From Epiperipatus broadwayi (taxonomy: Eukaryota > Onychophora > Udeonychophora > Euonychophora > Peripatidae): DNA of 64,000 bases. The notes under the pieces are model-generated. The model had not been told where the DNA came from and searched no databases. It worked only from the letters and a program-made list of their open reading frames with translations. The stretch is from positions 2,183,456-2,247,455 of the forward strand of contig JAQFVV010012507.1 in assembly GCA_028023455.1 (NCBI GenBank), given 5' to 3'. The position numbers and the translations under genes were made by a program. Shown piece by piece: positions 23,993 through 34,522 of the stretch. How positions within the stretch are numbered: the first letter of the stretch is position 1; each line of letters opens with the position of its first letter.

Positions 23993-24043
23993 TTGAAAAT
24001 CTCTCTCTCTATATTCTCTCTCTCTCTATATATATATATATAT

Positions 24044-27000
24044 TGTAGGAGTATATATATACTCATACATACTCATACATTTATGTAATCAATATGTATA
24101 GATTATATTTACATTATTATTATACTTATGAAAATAAATATATAAAGCTACTATTTTTCATTCTTTAAAATGAAAAATGATGTTGTTGACAAAAGACTGT
24201 TGACAAGGTGATAAATGACCTCTGGGTTCACAGTTTATCGAATTAAAGGAAGTGAAATTAACTTAGTGTTTTAATATCTAATTGTTATTGCAACAATGAG
24301 AATGAGTATGCTTCAGCAAGCTGATGGAGCGAGACATGAAATAATTTTTTTTCCATTCTTGTTATTAGAAGAATAAGGATTCTATTTTTATCAGCTATAT
24401 TTTCATAAAAACTTTTACTATGTTTGATTACAAATAACAGTGTAAGTTGAAGTTTATATTTTAAACAATTTAATACTCATTAAAATAAGTTTTTTATACT
24501 TGTTCAACGAAAGTAATCTAAATATATTTTCGTGTTTTATAGAAAAAATTGTTTGAATTACGTTTTAAAATCTAAACAGCGTCTTAAAAAAAAAAGAACA
24601 TGTTTATAAAAACTTCATTCAAATTTTATGTACTTTTCATTATAAAGAAAATGCAGAGTGGCTAGAACACAAATATTTATCATGGGATAGATAAAATGCA
24701 CTTGCCTAATCAAACATATATATGTGGGAATAACATTGTTTGCCGAATGCTTTAGAATTATAAAGAAATGAATCTTCAAAATGGAATTATGAATGCCTTA
24801 AAATTATAAAAATTAGATCTTCAAAATGGAATTATAAATATTAATGAAGGAACTTTATATTAAGAAGATGAATATAAAGAGGAAACTAAATGTCAACTTA
24901 GGATATCCTAATATTATTCTCTTTAATGTTTAACAACAAAGGAATCAAAAAACTGCGTCTTCAAAGGATTTTCATTCTCGCGAGGAACATTAACTTTTAT
25001 AAATGCCATTTGGGGTTTTGAAAATTATAATTATGAAAAGTTAATTTCATTTTCTTTATCATCGTATTCATTTTATTATAAAAATGAATAATAAGAGAGA
25101 ATTAATAATTTAGAATATTTTTGTTTTTATTTATGATTAATAAAGATTTAAATATCGGTTAATAAATGTTAATTTTGGGAACGGGATAATGTGAACTTAG
25201 AGGTAAGATATTAAATTATTTTTAAATCCACATATTATTTTCCATGACATGACACTACATTGTTTATACTAACCTAAATAGATTAATAACAGTAATGCAT
25301 GATAAATGGATAGATGATTAACATTATTGTAAAGTATATATATATTTATATTAATAAATATAAATTACAGACAACCATTTTAACGGAATGAAGGTATTGC
25401 ATACAAATGATGGGATTTTTATTTGTATAACCCAATTACTGTAAAATAGCGTTAATATAAATGTCTAAATATTAGGATACTTATATTTTAAATAAATTGT
25501 AAAATCACAAAGTGTTATAGATTTAGAAAATATATCTACCGTAAGCAAAGAGAATGTTTATATTTTTAATATAAGGAGGTAGATATATAAATATTTTTTT
25601 ATTATAACGATCGGAAGAAAAGTGAAGATCGAATCTAACCGCAAACTACAATATCTGCTCTACAAGGCGCCATCTAGGCATTTAAACCTAGAAAAATTTA
25701 TAGAGTAGGCAGATACGCGCTGTTAAGGTTCCACTTTATTTAAATATTCCGATCGTTAGCCCAAGTCACTAGCTCAGCGGAGACGCAGAGATAAAAATCT
25801 ATATCTTAATTAATATCTTAAATATCAATAAATAAAAGCCACTGCCAGAAATTAACACATAAAAATATTTATTTACGCACATATAAAATAACATTTAAAT
25901 TTTGAGAAATAAGTTTAACATTTTAGATTTTTATATTAACTTTTAATTTTACCTTTAACTAAGTTTCAATGAGTTTAATATTTTATTTAGATAGTCAAGT
26001 ATGAATAGACTATATAGATCTGCATTTGAAAAGAAAATATTCTTCCCTGATTTAACCTTAGGCAACAAATTTCGCAACCAAACTGGCTCCAATCCATCTG
26101 ATACATTCATGTATTCAATGTAGCATGATACGACAACACAAAATACTACACTGTCAGGAAAGTACATTTGATCAGTAAGTAGAGTAGAGAAGACATGGTC
26201 TCTCCACCAACAGGAATGTGACATCTGTTGGCGAGTAGAACAATAAACAAAAAACTCCATAGGAATGGACTGCGGTCTTCTGCCGACTTACAAACCCATC
26301 CATAGGCAAACAGAAGGTGTGTGGCATATATATGCAAACCTGCCCGAAGCAGATCTCATACTACATCTACTAATTACACAAATATATCCAATCCATTGAG
26401 CCAATTCAACTATGAAACGAATAACCTAAGATTACCCTCCCTTAATATAACTTTACAAAACTATATAGCCATTCACGCCCGACTTAAATTTAACATTTAG
26501 ATACGTTCGCACAAATGAATTTTATAAAATTTGTTTTAAAATGTTGAGTATAGATCAGCTGCACAGATTCCACGGTCAAAAACATTCCAAATTAAACACA
26601 ACCGATCAAAATACAAAGTCATCGATAAACGTCACTTGCATAGGGAATATACAAATCCCATTAGCATTCATCATAAGATGCTTGCAGTGATATCGTTGAC
26701 ATATATTCTAATCGAATGTGAAAACCACAACATTATCAACCGCTAACGAATCTATGCAACGTCTATACCCAACCTTAAATTCCCTCATTTAAAATTTAAA
26801 CAACAAATAATTTATACAATAAGAGAAAAAAAAAATGGAAATGATTTTTATCAATCGGAAAACATATAAAATTAAACATTAATTTGATTTAAAAACTTAC
26901 AAAAGTCAGATAAGAGTCCGTTTTAACATTTAAGTTGGCTTGTTTATCAATTTATAAAACTTGACGAAAGTTCTTAATTGATTTTAATAATTGTTCATTT

Positions 27001-28059
27001 CATATAGCTTATGGTAGAAGAGTCCAGGTTCCTGTTTTTAATTCCCGCGATGCCTCCATTGGAAGATAATGTTCTGGAGATGGCAATAGCTGGTTCAAGG
27101 TATCACAGTCTTTTCCTTTTTCTTTTTTAAATAGAGAGTGTGGTATGTGCGTCCTACCACAACTCTCAAACACACCATGCTGGAACTCCCGAAGAAACTG
27201 TATTTCCCTTTTTATATTATCCACATGGATTCAATCAACAAAACGTCACTAATCCATCACTTTCGTTAGGGTCCGAGCCAAGGCTTAGTGCTTCCATTGG
27301 TCAAACTAATTTTTCTTTATTCTCTTATCCAATTTTCATCTCATCATTTTAATTATACAAGAGCCCAAGGCTAGCTTGCTTTTCAAACCATTTATAAACA
27401 ATCATTTCCATTTACAGATTACAAGAATTAATTAATACCTGTTTTTATTTTTAAATCTTGTACGTTCAAATACTTATTTATTTGCTTTTTTCAAAAAAAA
27501 TATTTTTAAAGTTTGGCATCTGTGCGAATGTATATACGTTTAACAAACATTTTAATTTTAGCGTTTAGTTTTTTTTTCTTTTTAATACACTTATTTTTAT
27601 ATGCGAACTTAAAATTTTTTATTTCAATTTAATGTAACGACATATTTATATATCGTTACATTATATATATTGTAAAATTTAAATTCTTTAAGTGTTAAGT
27701 ATGTTTTTTATATTAAATGAAATCTTCAATTTTGTTTTATTTGAATTAAAGAGTTAGTGAGATTCATTGTTAATATTACTTTAAAATATTGATAGGAACC
27801 CCTGAAGAGAGTAAAGTGTTAAACTTCCCTGAGTTCGAAATCTGAGCATAACAGTAAAGTTAATTAAGGTGAAAATTGATTTGATGTGGTTGGATATAAT
27901 AATTTTTTTAAAATAATAAATTAGTTATTGGGAACAAATATAGTTTTATATCAAAATTAAATCACATCATTCGTAGCATCCTATATGAAGACCTTAAATC
28001 TGACTATAGTGAGATGTGACTCCTTAACTTATCATGTTGAGAGGGGGTATACCGTTACA
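24044..28059 (+). repeat. 5' LTR of element 1, interrupted by a solo LTR
   Basis: It starts TGTAGGAGTA and ends GGGGGTATACCGTTACA at 28059. Excluding 25603-27664 it is about 1954 bp and matches the 3' LTR closely along its length. The uninterrupted TTAA at 25452-25455 is the empty counterpart of the piggyBac-like site in the 3' LTR. Transcription signals cannot be placed confidently in this AT-rich sequence. Confidence 0.9.
25603..27660. mobile_element. solo LTR (2058 bp) nested in the 5' LTR of element 1
   Basis: Comparison with the 3' LTR shows a 2058-bp insertion here. The empty site reads TTTTTTATATATATTG in the 3' LTR (around 36811). The 4-bp TTAT is duplicated at 25599-25602 and 27661-27664. 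The termini TATAACGAT and ATCGTTACA are near-perfect inverted repeats, fitting a TGTAACG...CGTTACA LTR whose first G has mutated to A. No internal coding domain remains, so recombination between two LTRs probably left a solo copy. The first ~157 bp are bounded by TAACGATCGGAA and its reverse complement at 25747-25758. The final 28 bp form a TGTAACGA...TCGTTACA palindrome. A more GC-rich stretch at 27000-27380 holds short open frames with no recognisable domain. Confidence 0.75.
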
Positions 28060-28061
28060 TA

Positions 28062-28081
28062 TGGCGCACACAACTAGGGCC
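28062..28081 (+). other. primer-binding site of element 1
   Basis: TGGCGCACACAACTAGGGCC begins two bases after the 5' LTR ends. TGG is the complement of the CCA tail of a tRNA, and TGGCGC starts are common in Ty3/Gypsy elements. The tRNA is not identified. A closely similar TGGCGCAACAACTAGGGC occurs near the 5' LTR of element 2. Confidence 0.8.
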
Positions 28082-28410
28082 TTAAATCATAGATTCCATA
28101 TCATTATTATATTGAATCATAGATTTTATATTGTTTGTATAGCGATATAAAACATTGAGGAATAAGTAGTATTGATAATAGTCTCATATTAAATGTGTTG
28201 TAAAATAGTAGGTAATAAAATAATGGAGACTTTGAAAATTAAATATGTAAAATTTAAATGAATAGATCACTCGCTTAAAAATATAATTTTAAAATTAGGC
28301 ATTAGGGTAAGAACACACATATATATCTTGAAAAGAGAAAGGCATCACATTAATATCCTATGATAAATAATATATTATCGTACAAATAAAGTTAAGTTAA
28401 AGATAGTTTT

Positions 28411-29250
28411 ATGATTACAAGAAGTAAGTATAAAATATTTTCTTCTAATACTAATAATATGGAAATGCAAACTGAGATACTTATTTCAGATATAGCTGAT
28501 GATACTATGAATCGTACTAATGAACAAATAAATATAGGTGTGTCTGAGAGTAATTCTATATTAGATACTCATGTTCCAGAAATTATGGATATTGTGGACA
28601 AACCTATAGAAAGTAAAACCAGTGATAATCCATCATTAAGTCAAATGATGTTAATGATGCAACAAATGATAGAGAATTTAAATACAAACATAGATACCAA
28701 AATGGAAAATATGCATACTCAGATGGAAAATCTGAAAGTAGATTTGTCTACGAATATTGATACCAAGATGGAAAGTACGAATGCCAAAATGGAAAGTGTG
28801 AAAGTAGATATTACAAATGAATTATCAATAAAATTAGATAATATAAAAATAGGTTTGCAGGACGAGGTATCACAAATACAAACAAATATGAATAATGAAA
28901 TTCAAAAAATTCAAAAGGTTATTGAAGAAACAGATCTTAAGTGTCAAAGAAGATTTTTTGAATTTGAAACAAAGCTAGAAAATAAAGTGGAAAACAAATT
29001 TTTAGAAATAAAAACTGTATACAATCATCTCCAAATTGATATGTATAAAATCCAAGAAGAGACTGAAAAGGTTTTAGATGAGAAAATAGAAGATGTCCAC
29101 ATAGAAATTAATAAACAAGATAAGAAAATTCAGTCTATGGAAAAAGATTTTCAGTGTCTAAATGTGAAGCAAAATTTGATTGATTCAGACGTAAAGTTAA
29201 ATAAAGATAATATTGAAATATTATTAGAGAATCAATCAATTGGAAAATAA
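28411..29250 (+). CDS. element 1 coiled-coil ORF upstream of gag
   Basis: A 279-residue intact frame beginning 350 bp inside the element. After a ~75-residue acidic N-terminus it is almost entirely predicted coiled coil by eye, with heptad-like spacing of Ile, Leu and Met and many Asn, Lys and Glu. Short internal repeats are visible: NIDTKMENMHTQMENLKVDL is followed by another NIDTKME unit about 30 residues on. It overlaps the following gag by 11 bases in a different frame (stop TAA 29248-29250, gag ATG 29240). Gypsy gag is usually a single ORF, so a separate coiled-coil ORF upstream is unusual. It may be the N-terminal multimerisation part of Gag split off, or an accessory protein. Element 2 has a protein of similar design at the same position. 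Confidence 0.75.
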   Translation: MITRSKYKIFSSNTNNMEMQTEILISDIADDTMNRTNEQINIGVSESNSILDTHVPEIMDIVDKPIESKTSDNPSLSQMMLMMQQMIENLNTNIDTKMENMHTQMENLKVDLSTNIDTKMESTNAKMESVKVDITNELSIKLDNIKIGLQDEVSQIQTNMNNEIQKIQKVIEETDLKCQRRFFEFETKLENKVENKFLEIKTVYNHLQIDMYKIQEETEKVLDEKIEDVHIEINKQDKKIQSMEKDFQCLNVKQNLIDSDVKLNKDNIEILLENQSIGK

Positions 29251-30367
29251 AAATATTACCGTAGATCAGACCATAAAAGTTTTGAAGGATGAGTTTGAGA
29301 AAGAAAGAAAAATAATGATGGAAAATTATACCCAAGCTTGTAAAAGGATTAAATTATCTAATATCAAAGGAGCCAGTACTTCAGATAAATTTAATCAAAT
29401 ATTAGAAGCTATTAATAGGATAAGGGAAGATCCAAATAAACAGGAACATCAAGATGAAATAGTGATTGAGATGGAAAACATGCAAAGGGAACAAAATAAT
29501 GAGGATAATATTAGTTATTTTATAGGAGACTTTGCTCACCATCACAATCAACAATCATCTATAAATCTGCAAAAAGAAAATGTTAGCAATACAAATCACG
29601 TATTACAATCTAATGTTGTGAATCAATTTGTAAAATTAAAAAATTTTCAAGGGTTTACAAATGAAGCTCCAATAGAGCATCTAAAGAGTTTAAATTTATA
29701 TTTTTCAGTAAATAGTAATTTGACAGAAGGTGAAAAATTGATAGTAGCATACAGTCATTTACAAGGTGATGCTTTATCATGGTGGGAATCATTATTCCAA
29801 ATACCTAAAACTTTTGAAGAATATCAAACATTATTGATAAAGAATTTTTGGAATAGTGATCGTCAAGAATCGCTGTTGTATCAAATACTTCAGGAAAAGT
29901 ATAAAAGTATGCCAGGTGAAACTCTTACTAAATTTTTTAGAAGACAGGTATCAAAACTGAAAACCCTTGATACTTATCATTTCAGCCAAAATCAAATTAT
30001 TCGTATTGCAAAACACAACTTACCTATGAAAATTGAGCAGTCTTTATTATTTTCTAATGCACAAAATATCGAACACATTATAGATATTTTAAATAATATT
30101 GACTCAAATAACCAAAATCTTAATCAAAATTATGTTGAAAGAAAGAAAGAAAATATTCAAGTAAATGCTATTAATTACAAAAAAAGAAAGCATAAGACTT
30201 TTAATCATTCACAAAGTAAAACAACGAAGAGTGATAATAATGCAGATGTTAAATTAAGTTCTGATACACATCAAATTTCAGAAATTAAGAGTATAGCATC
30301 TACTAGTGGATTGAATAAAGGTAAAATAGGGTATAATAAAAATATACCCAAAACAACAGCAAAATGA
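29240..30367 (+). CDS. gag: element 1 Gag (retrotransposon gag domain)
   Basis: A 375-residue intact frame. The first ~130 residues are charged and helical. The core at about residues 145-290 has the retrotransposon gag pattern: FQGFTNEAPIEHLKSLNLYF, then AYSHLQGDALSWWESL, FEEYQTLLIKNFW, and FFRRQVSKLKTL, which is the capsid-like fold of Ty3/Gypsy Gag. The C-terminus is basic and low complexity (KKRKHKTFNHSQSKTTKSD). No CCHC zinc knuckle is present, so the basic tail may do the RNA binding. It begins inside the coiled-coil ORF and its stop overlaps the pol ATG as ATGA at 30364-30367. Confidence 0.88.
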   Translation: MENKNITVDQTIKVLKDEFEKERKIMMENYTQACKRIKLSNIKGASTSDKFNQILEAINRIREDPNKQEHQDEIVIEMENMQREQNNEDNISYFIGDFAHHHNQQSSINLQKENVSNTNHVLQSNVVNQFVKLKNFQGFTNEAPIEHLKSLNLYFSVNSNLTEGEKLIVAYSHLQGDALSWWESLFQIPKTFEEYQTLLIKNFWNSDRQESLLYQILQEKYKSMPGETLTKFFRRQVSKLKTLDTYHFSQNQIIRIAKHNLPMKIEQSLLFSNAQNIEHIIDILNNIDSNNQNLNQNYVERKKENIQVNAINYKKRKHKTFNHSQSKTTKSDNNADVKLSSDTHQISEIKSIASTSGLNKGKIGYNKNIPKTTAK

Positions 30368-33300
30368 AATTAAAGAGGGTCTTCGGAAATAGTTCCTCTC
30401 CTCAAAGACCCATATTTAAAATGAGGAACAAAAATAAAATTGTAGTTAAACAAATCACCAACATAATATGTTCAGAGGAAGATGATGAACCCAAGTATGC
30501 TGTTCAAAATTGTCCATTAATTAATATTATGTTTGAAGATTTGCAAATTAGAGCCTTATTAGATAGTGGTAGCCAAATATCTGTAATATCTGAAGAGTTT
30601 TATAAAAGGTTGATGGATAAAAATCCACATATTAAAACCTTCCCTCTAAAATCAGTACAGATTATCCTAGCTAACAATAAAGGGGCAAAATTAATTCAAA
30701 AGCAAATCTGGATCAAACTAACTATTAATCAAACATGTATTTATCATGTATTTTTGATATTAACTGGACTTATTCATGAAATGATATTGGGAGTAGACTT
30801 TTTACATCTGAACAAATGTTTGATTGATTTTAAAAATAAGATAGTTCATATAGGTGATGAGGTTTTAAGGATGACATTGTCTCCAAATTATGATCTGTTG
30901 GAAATTGATTGTATAATGTCAAACATACCAGAAACACTTGTAAAATCAAAAATTGCTGAATCAAATTTAATTGATGGCGATAATGTTAATAAATTGCAAT
31001 CTATTATTAATGAATATAATACAATATTTTCAGAAATACCAGGAGTGATTGAAGGTTTTCAGCAAAGAATAAAATTAATTCATGATCAACCTTTTCAATC
31101 CAAATCTTATCCTATTCCTTATCAATATAGAGAAGAAATATATAAACAAATTAATAAAATGCTTGAATGGGAAATCATTTCCAAATGCTCTTCACCATAC
31201 TGTAATCCAGTTGTGACGGTGAAGAAGAAAGATGGGTCGATGAGATTTTGTTTGGATGCTAGACAACTAAACAAAATTACTGTCCCTGACAGAAATATAC
31301 CACCGCCCATACACAAATTATTCGTGAGATTTGGAAACAAGAAAGTATTTTCTACTTTCGACTTGACCTCAAGCTATTGGCAGATAGAACTTCATCCTGA
31401 AGATCGCCAATATACCGCGTTTCGGTATGAAGGATTTACTTACCAATTTAATAGGATGCCATTTGGATTGATCAATAGTGGTGCTGCTTTAATTCGATGC
31501 TTAGATAAAACCTTATCTCCTGATATAAAACAGATTGTAACAATGTATGTAGATGATGTTATAATTGCATCAACTACAATTGAAGAACAACTTCAACATA
31601 TAGAAATGTTTTTTAAAGAGTGTTCTGACAAAGGAATAAAAATCAATTTTAAGAAAAGCACTTTAGTATCTATTGAAGTGATCTTCTTAGGTCATATTGT
31701 TGGTCACAATGGGATTAAACCTCATCCGGATAAGATTAGTTCTATACAGAATTTCCCTAAACCCACAAATAAAAAACAAATAAGATCATTTTTAGGAATA
31801 TGTAATTTTTGTAATCGTTTCTACCAAAAATTTTCTGATTGCATGGAACCATTGTTAAAACTCATTAGAAAAGATGAGAAATGGAAATGGACTGAGGAAC
31901 AAGATGATGCGTTTGCTGGAATCAAAGTTGGATTTTTAAAGCAAACTATATTAGCTTTTCCTGATTTTAGCAAACCATTCATCTTACAAACAGATAGTAG
32001 CGGTTACGGATTAGGGGTAACCTTATCTCAAATCCAAGGGGATGGCCAAACAGGAGTCCTCTATTTTATTAGCCGGCTATTAAAAGGACCTGAATTGAAT
32101 TATACGGTTACAGAGAAAGAAGCTCTAGCAATAGTGTGGGCTTTTCAAAAATTTTGACAGATTCTTTTTGGATCGGAGGTGATTGTGATAACTGATCATA
32201 AAAGCCTTGAATTCTTGAATCATAGCTACTTGACTAATTCTCGATTAGTGAGATGGAGTCTGTTATTACAAGAATTCAAGTATACAATTAAATATTGTAA
32301 AGGATCCGAGAATGGTGTAGCTGATGCACTAAGTCGAAATCCATGTAAATCAGAACAACTACATTTATCAGTAGATAATGCCTACATTATGAATGTTGAC
32401 CTGGTAGTTGATGAAAATGTAGAAAACGATTTATTAAATATCTATAATTTACAAAATCAAGATAAAAATTTAATGCTGATTATTAAAACATTAAATAAAG
32501 AGGAAATTCTGTATACAGCCAGTAATCTTCCATTATATAAGATAGATAATATGGTCTTAAAATATAAAATTAATGATAATTTAAATGAGTGGAGGGGAGT
32601 AATACCTGAAGTTCTAAAAGACCCACTCATACAATATATCCATTGTTTATATGGACATTATGGTGTCTATAAAACTGAACAAACAATAAAGAATTGGTTT
32701 TATTGGCCTAATATGCATAAAGATATTTTGAATGAAATTCAAGATTGTCAAATATGTTTGAGAGCTAAACCAGTAAATAAAAATTATGTTAGTTCAATAA
32801 ATTCTATCATTCCAGAAAGACCAAATGAGATCTTAGCTATAGACTACTATGGACCTTTACCTCCATTTAATAAAAAAATTTTTTTAGTAGTGGCTTATGA
32901 TCTCTTCTCTAAATTTGTGTCTGCTTATCCAATACCCCAAGCTAATACTAGATATACTATTAAAGTATTAGAAACCCTCCATTTTGAAAGGATAGGGAAA
33001 CCTATGACGATCTTAACTGGTCATGGCACACCCTTTCTATCCAAAGAATGGAATATGTGGGTAAATAAACATCAAATAAAACATGTGCTTACTTCTATAA
33101 GGAATCCTTAATCAAACCCATGTGAACATGTAATGCGGGAACTTGGACGTTTGTTTAGAACTTATTTGAAAGATAATCACAAGGGGTGGGTAAAGCACAC
33201 ACCAGATATGGTAAATTATATAAATTGGAGTGTTAACGAGTCCACTGGATTCACACCCATTAAATTGCAATTAAAACAAAATATACCAATATTATTTAAA

Positions 33301-33630
33301 TATTATAAGCCACCAATCCCTAATTTAACCATAAACATTGAAAAGGATAGAAAAGAAGCTTTAGAAAGAATGAGACAAATGGCTCAAAAGCGTCATAAAA
33401 ATACATACAAGTCAAACTATCAATTCAAAGTAGGTGACAAAGTATTTTTAAAGACGCCACATGTTAGTAGTCCACAAAATTTTATTTTTCATAAATTTTG
33501 TAATAGCTATGAAGGACCACTTACCATTATAAAGAAAGCTGGACCAAATGCATACTGGTTGGAGTGTGATGGTGAGGTATGAGGTACTTATAATGCTCGT
33601 ATATTAAAGCCCTATAGAGGAAAAATATAA
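30364..33630 (+). pseudogene. pol: element 1 Pol (protease, reverse transcriptase, RNase H, integrase), three in-frame stops
   Basis: Domains in order. Aspartic protease: RALLDSGSQISVISEEF and MILGVDFL. Reverse transcriptase: MRFCLDARQLNKITVPDRN, FSTFDLTSSYWQIELHPEDR, FNRMPFGLINSG and the catalytic YVDDVIIAS. RNase H: LQTDSSGYGLGVTLSQ and VITDHKSLEFL. Integrase: an HHCC finger (HCLYGHYGVYKTEQTI, then CQICLRA) and a DDE core beginning LAIDYYGPLPPF. All of it is in one frame, interrupted by TGA at 32155, TAA at 33109 and TGA at 33580, before the final TAA at 33628. In the integrase core the second catalytic position reads ILTGHGTPF, with Gly where an Asp is expected. No chromodomain is seen. 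The start overlaps gag by 4 bases (ATGA), so pol would need reinitiation or frameshifting. Confidence 0.9.
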
Positions 33631-33865
33631 TAATTGTCTTAAATAAACAATTACCATGAGTTTTGTAATACGTAGATTATGTAATAATTATTAGGATTAT
33701 AGAGAGAAAATGTAAAGAATTAAGATATGAAAGAGAAGGAAATACTATATATAATTGTGTCTAACTAAGATGGATCATATCATTAATGTGGAAATGGAAG
33801 ACTGATTATTTATACGTTGGCAAGTTCTCAAATGAATTCCAACTAATATATTTATTGGATGCTAA

Positions 33866-33995
33866 AGATAATCTAGTAAGTCTCAAAAACTAAGGAGCAG
33901 GATTGGCACCTTTAAATAAGTTTGCGTATGTTCATTTATTAGATGTCAGTGATAATCTAGTAAGTCTCAATAAGGAGCAGGATTGGCATTTTAAA
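33866..33995 (+). repeat. direct repeat in the pol-3' LTR spacer of element 1
   Basis: GATAATCTAGTAAGTCTCAA followed by a GGAGCAGGATTGGCA block occurs at about 33868-33917 and again at about 33950-33988. The rest of 33631-34513 is non-coding spacer. A near-duplicate of the polypurine context (GTCTAGGGGAAAAT) lies at about 34410. Confidence 0.75.
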
Positions 33996-34513
33996 TTGAT
34001 TTATACATAAAACACTTATGAAGTAACTAATTAAAACTTAGTTATAGAATAATCAGGTTTTCTACCATATAATTATTTTGATATACCATTTTAAATACTT
34101 AGTATATTAATAAGGATACATTATATAGCAATTCATTGAAAGAAGTGAATAAAAAAAAAGTAATCTAGATAATGATTTTTGCATACTAAAGTATTACATT
34201 ATTTAACTTTATTAGATAATAATTTTGAAATAAAATAGTCAGTATATTTAATCTATGATTTGATTAAAACAGACTATATTAGATTTACCATATTTAAGAC
34301 AATAAAAAAAAAGAACCCAATTGCCCATAAAACAATTTAATTATTATTAAATATAATAATTAATAATATTTTTTTTCTCTAATAATTGATGAAGAATTTA
34401 AGATTTTAAGTCTAGGGGAAAATAAAAAAAATTTATGAATTGTAATGATGCATAAATGATAACAAAGATGAAGAATTAAAATAAAATGTTAGTTTATTTT
34501 AATTTTCTTAGTC

Positions 34514-34522
34514 GAGGGGAAA
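34514..34522 (+). other. polypurine tract of element 1
   Basis: GAGGGGAAA lies immediately before the 3' LTR (TGTAGG from 34523), the place where plus-strand synthesis is primed. Element 2 has a comparable GAGGGAA before its 3' LTR. Confidence 0.8.

Noticed and set aside
27009-27352. Overlapping frames of about 70 codons inside the solo LTR
   Set aside because: Moderately GC-richer but without domain, repeat or splice evidence; probably LTR sequence.
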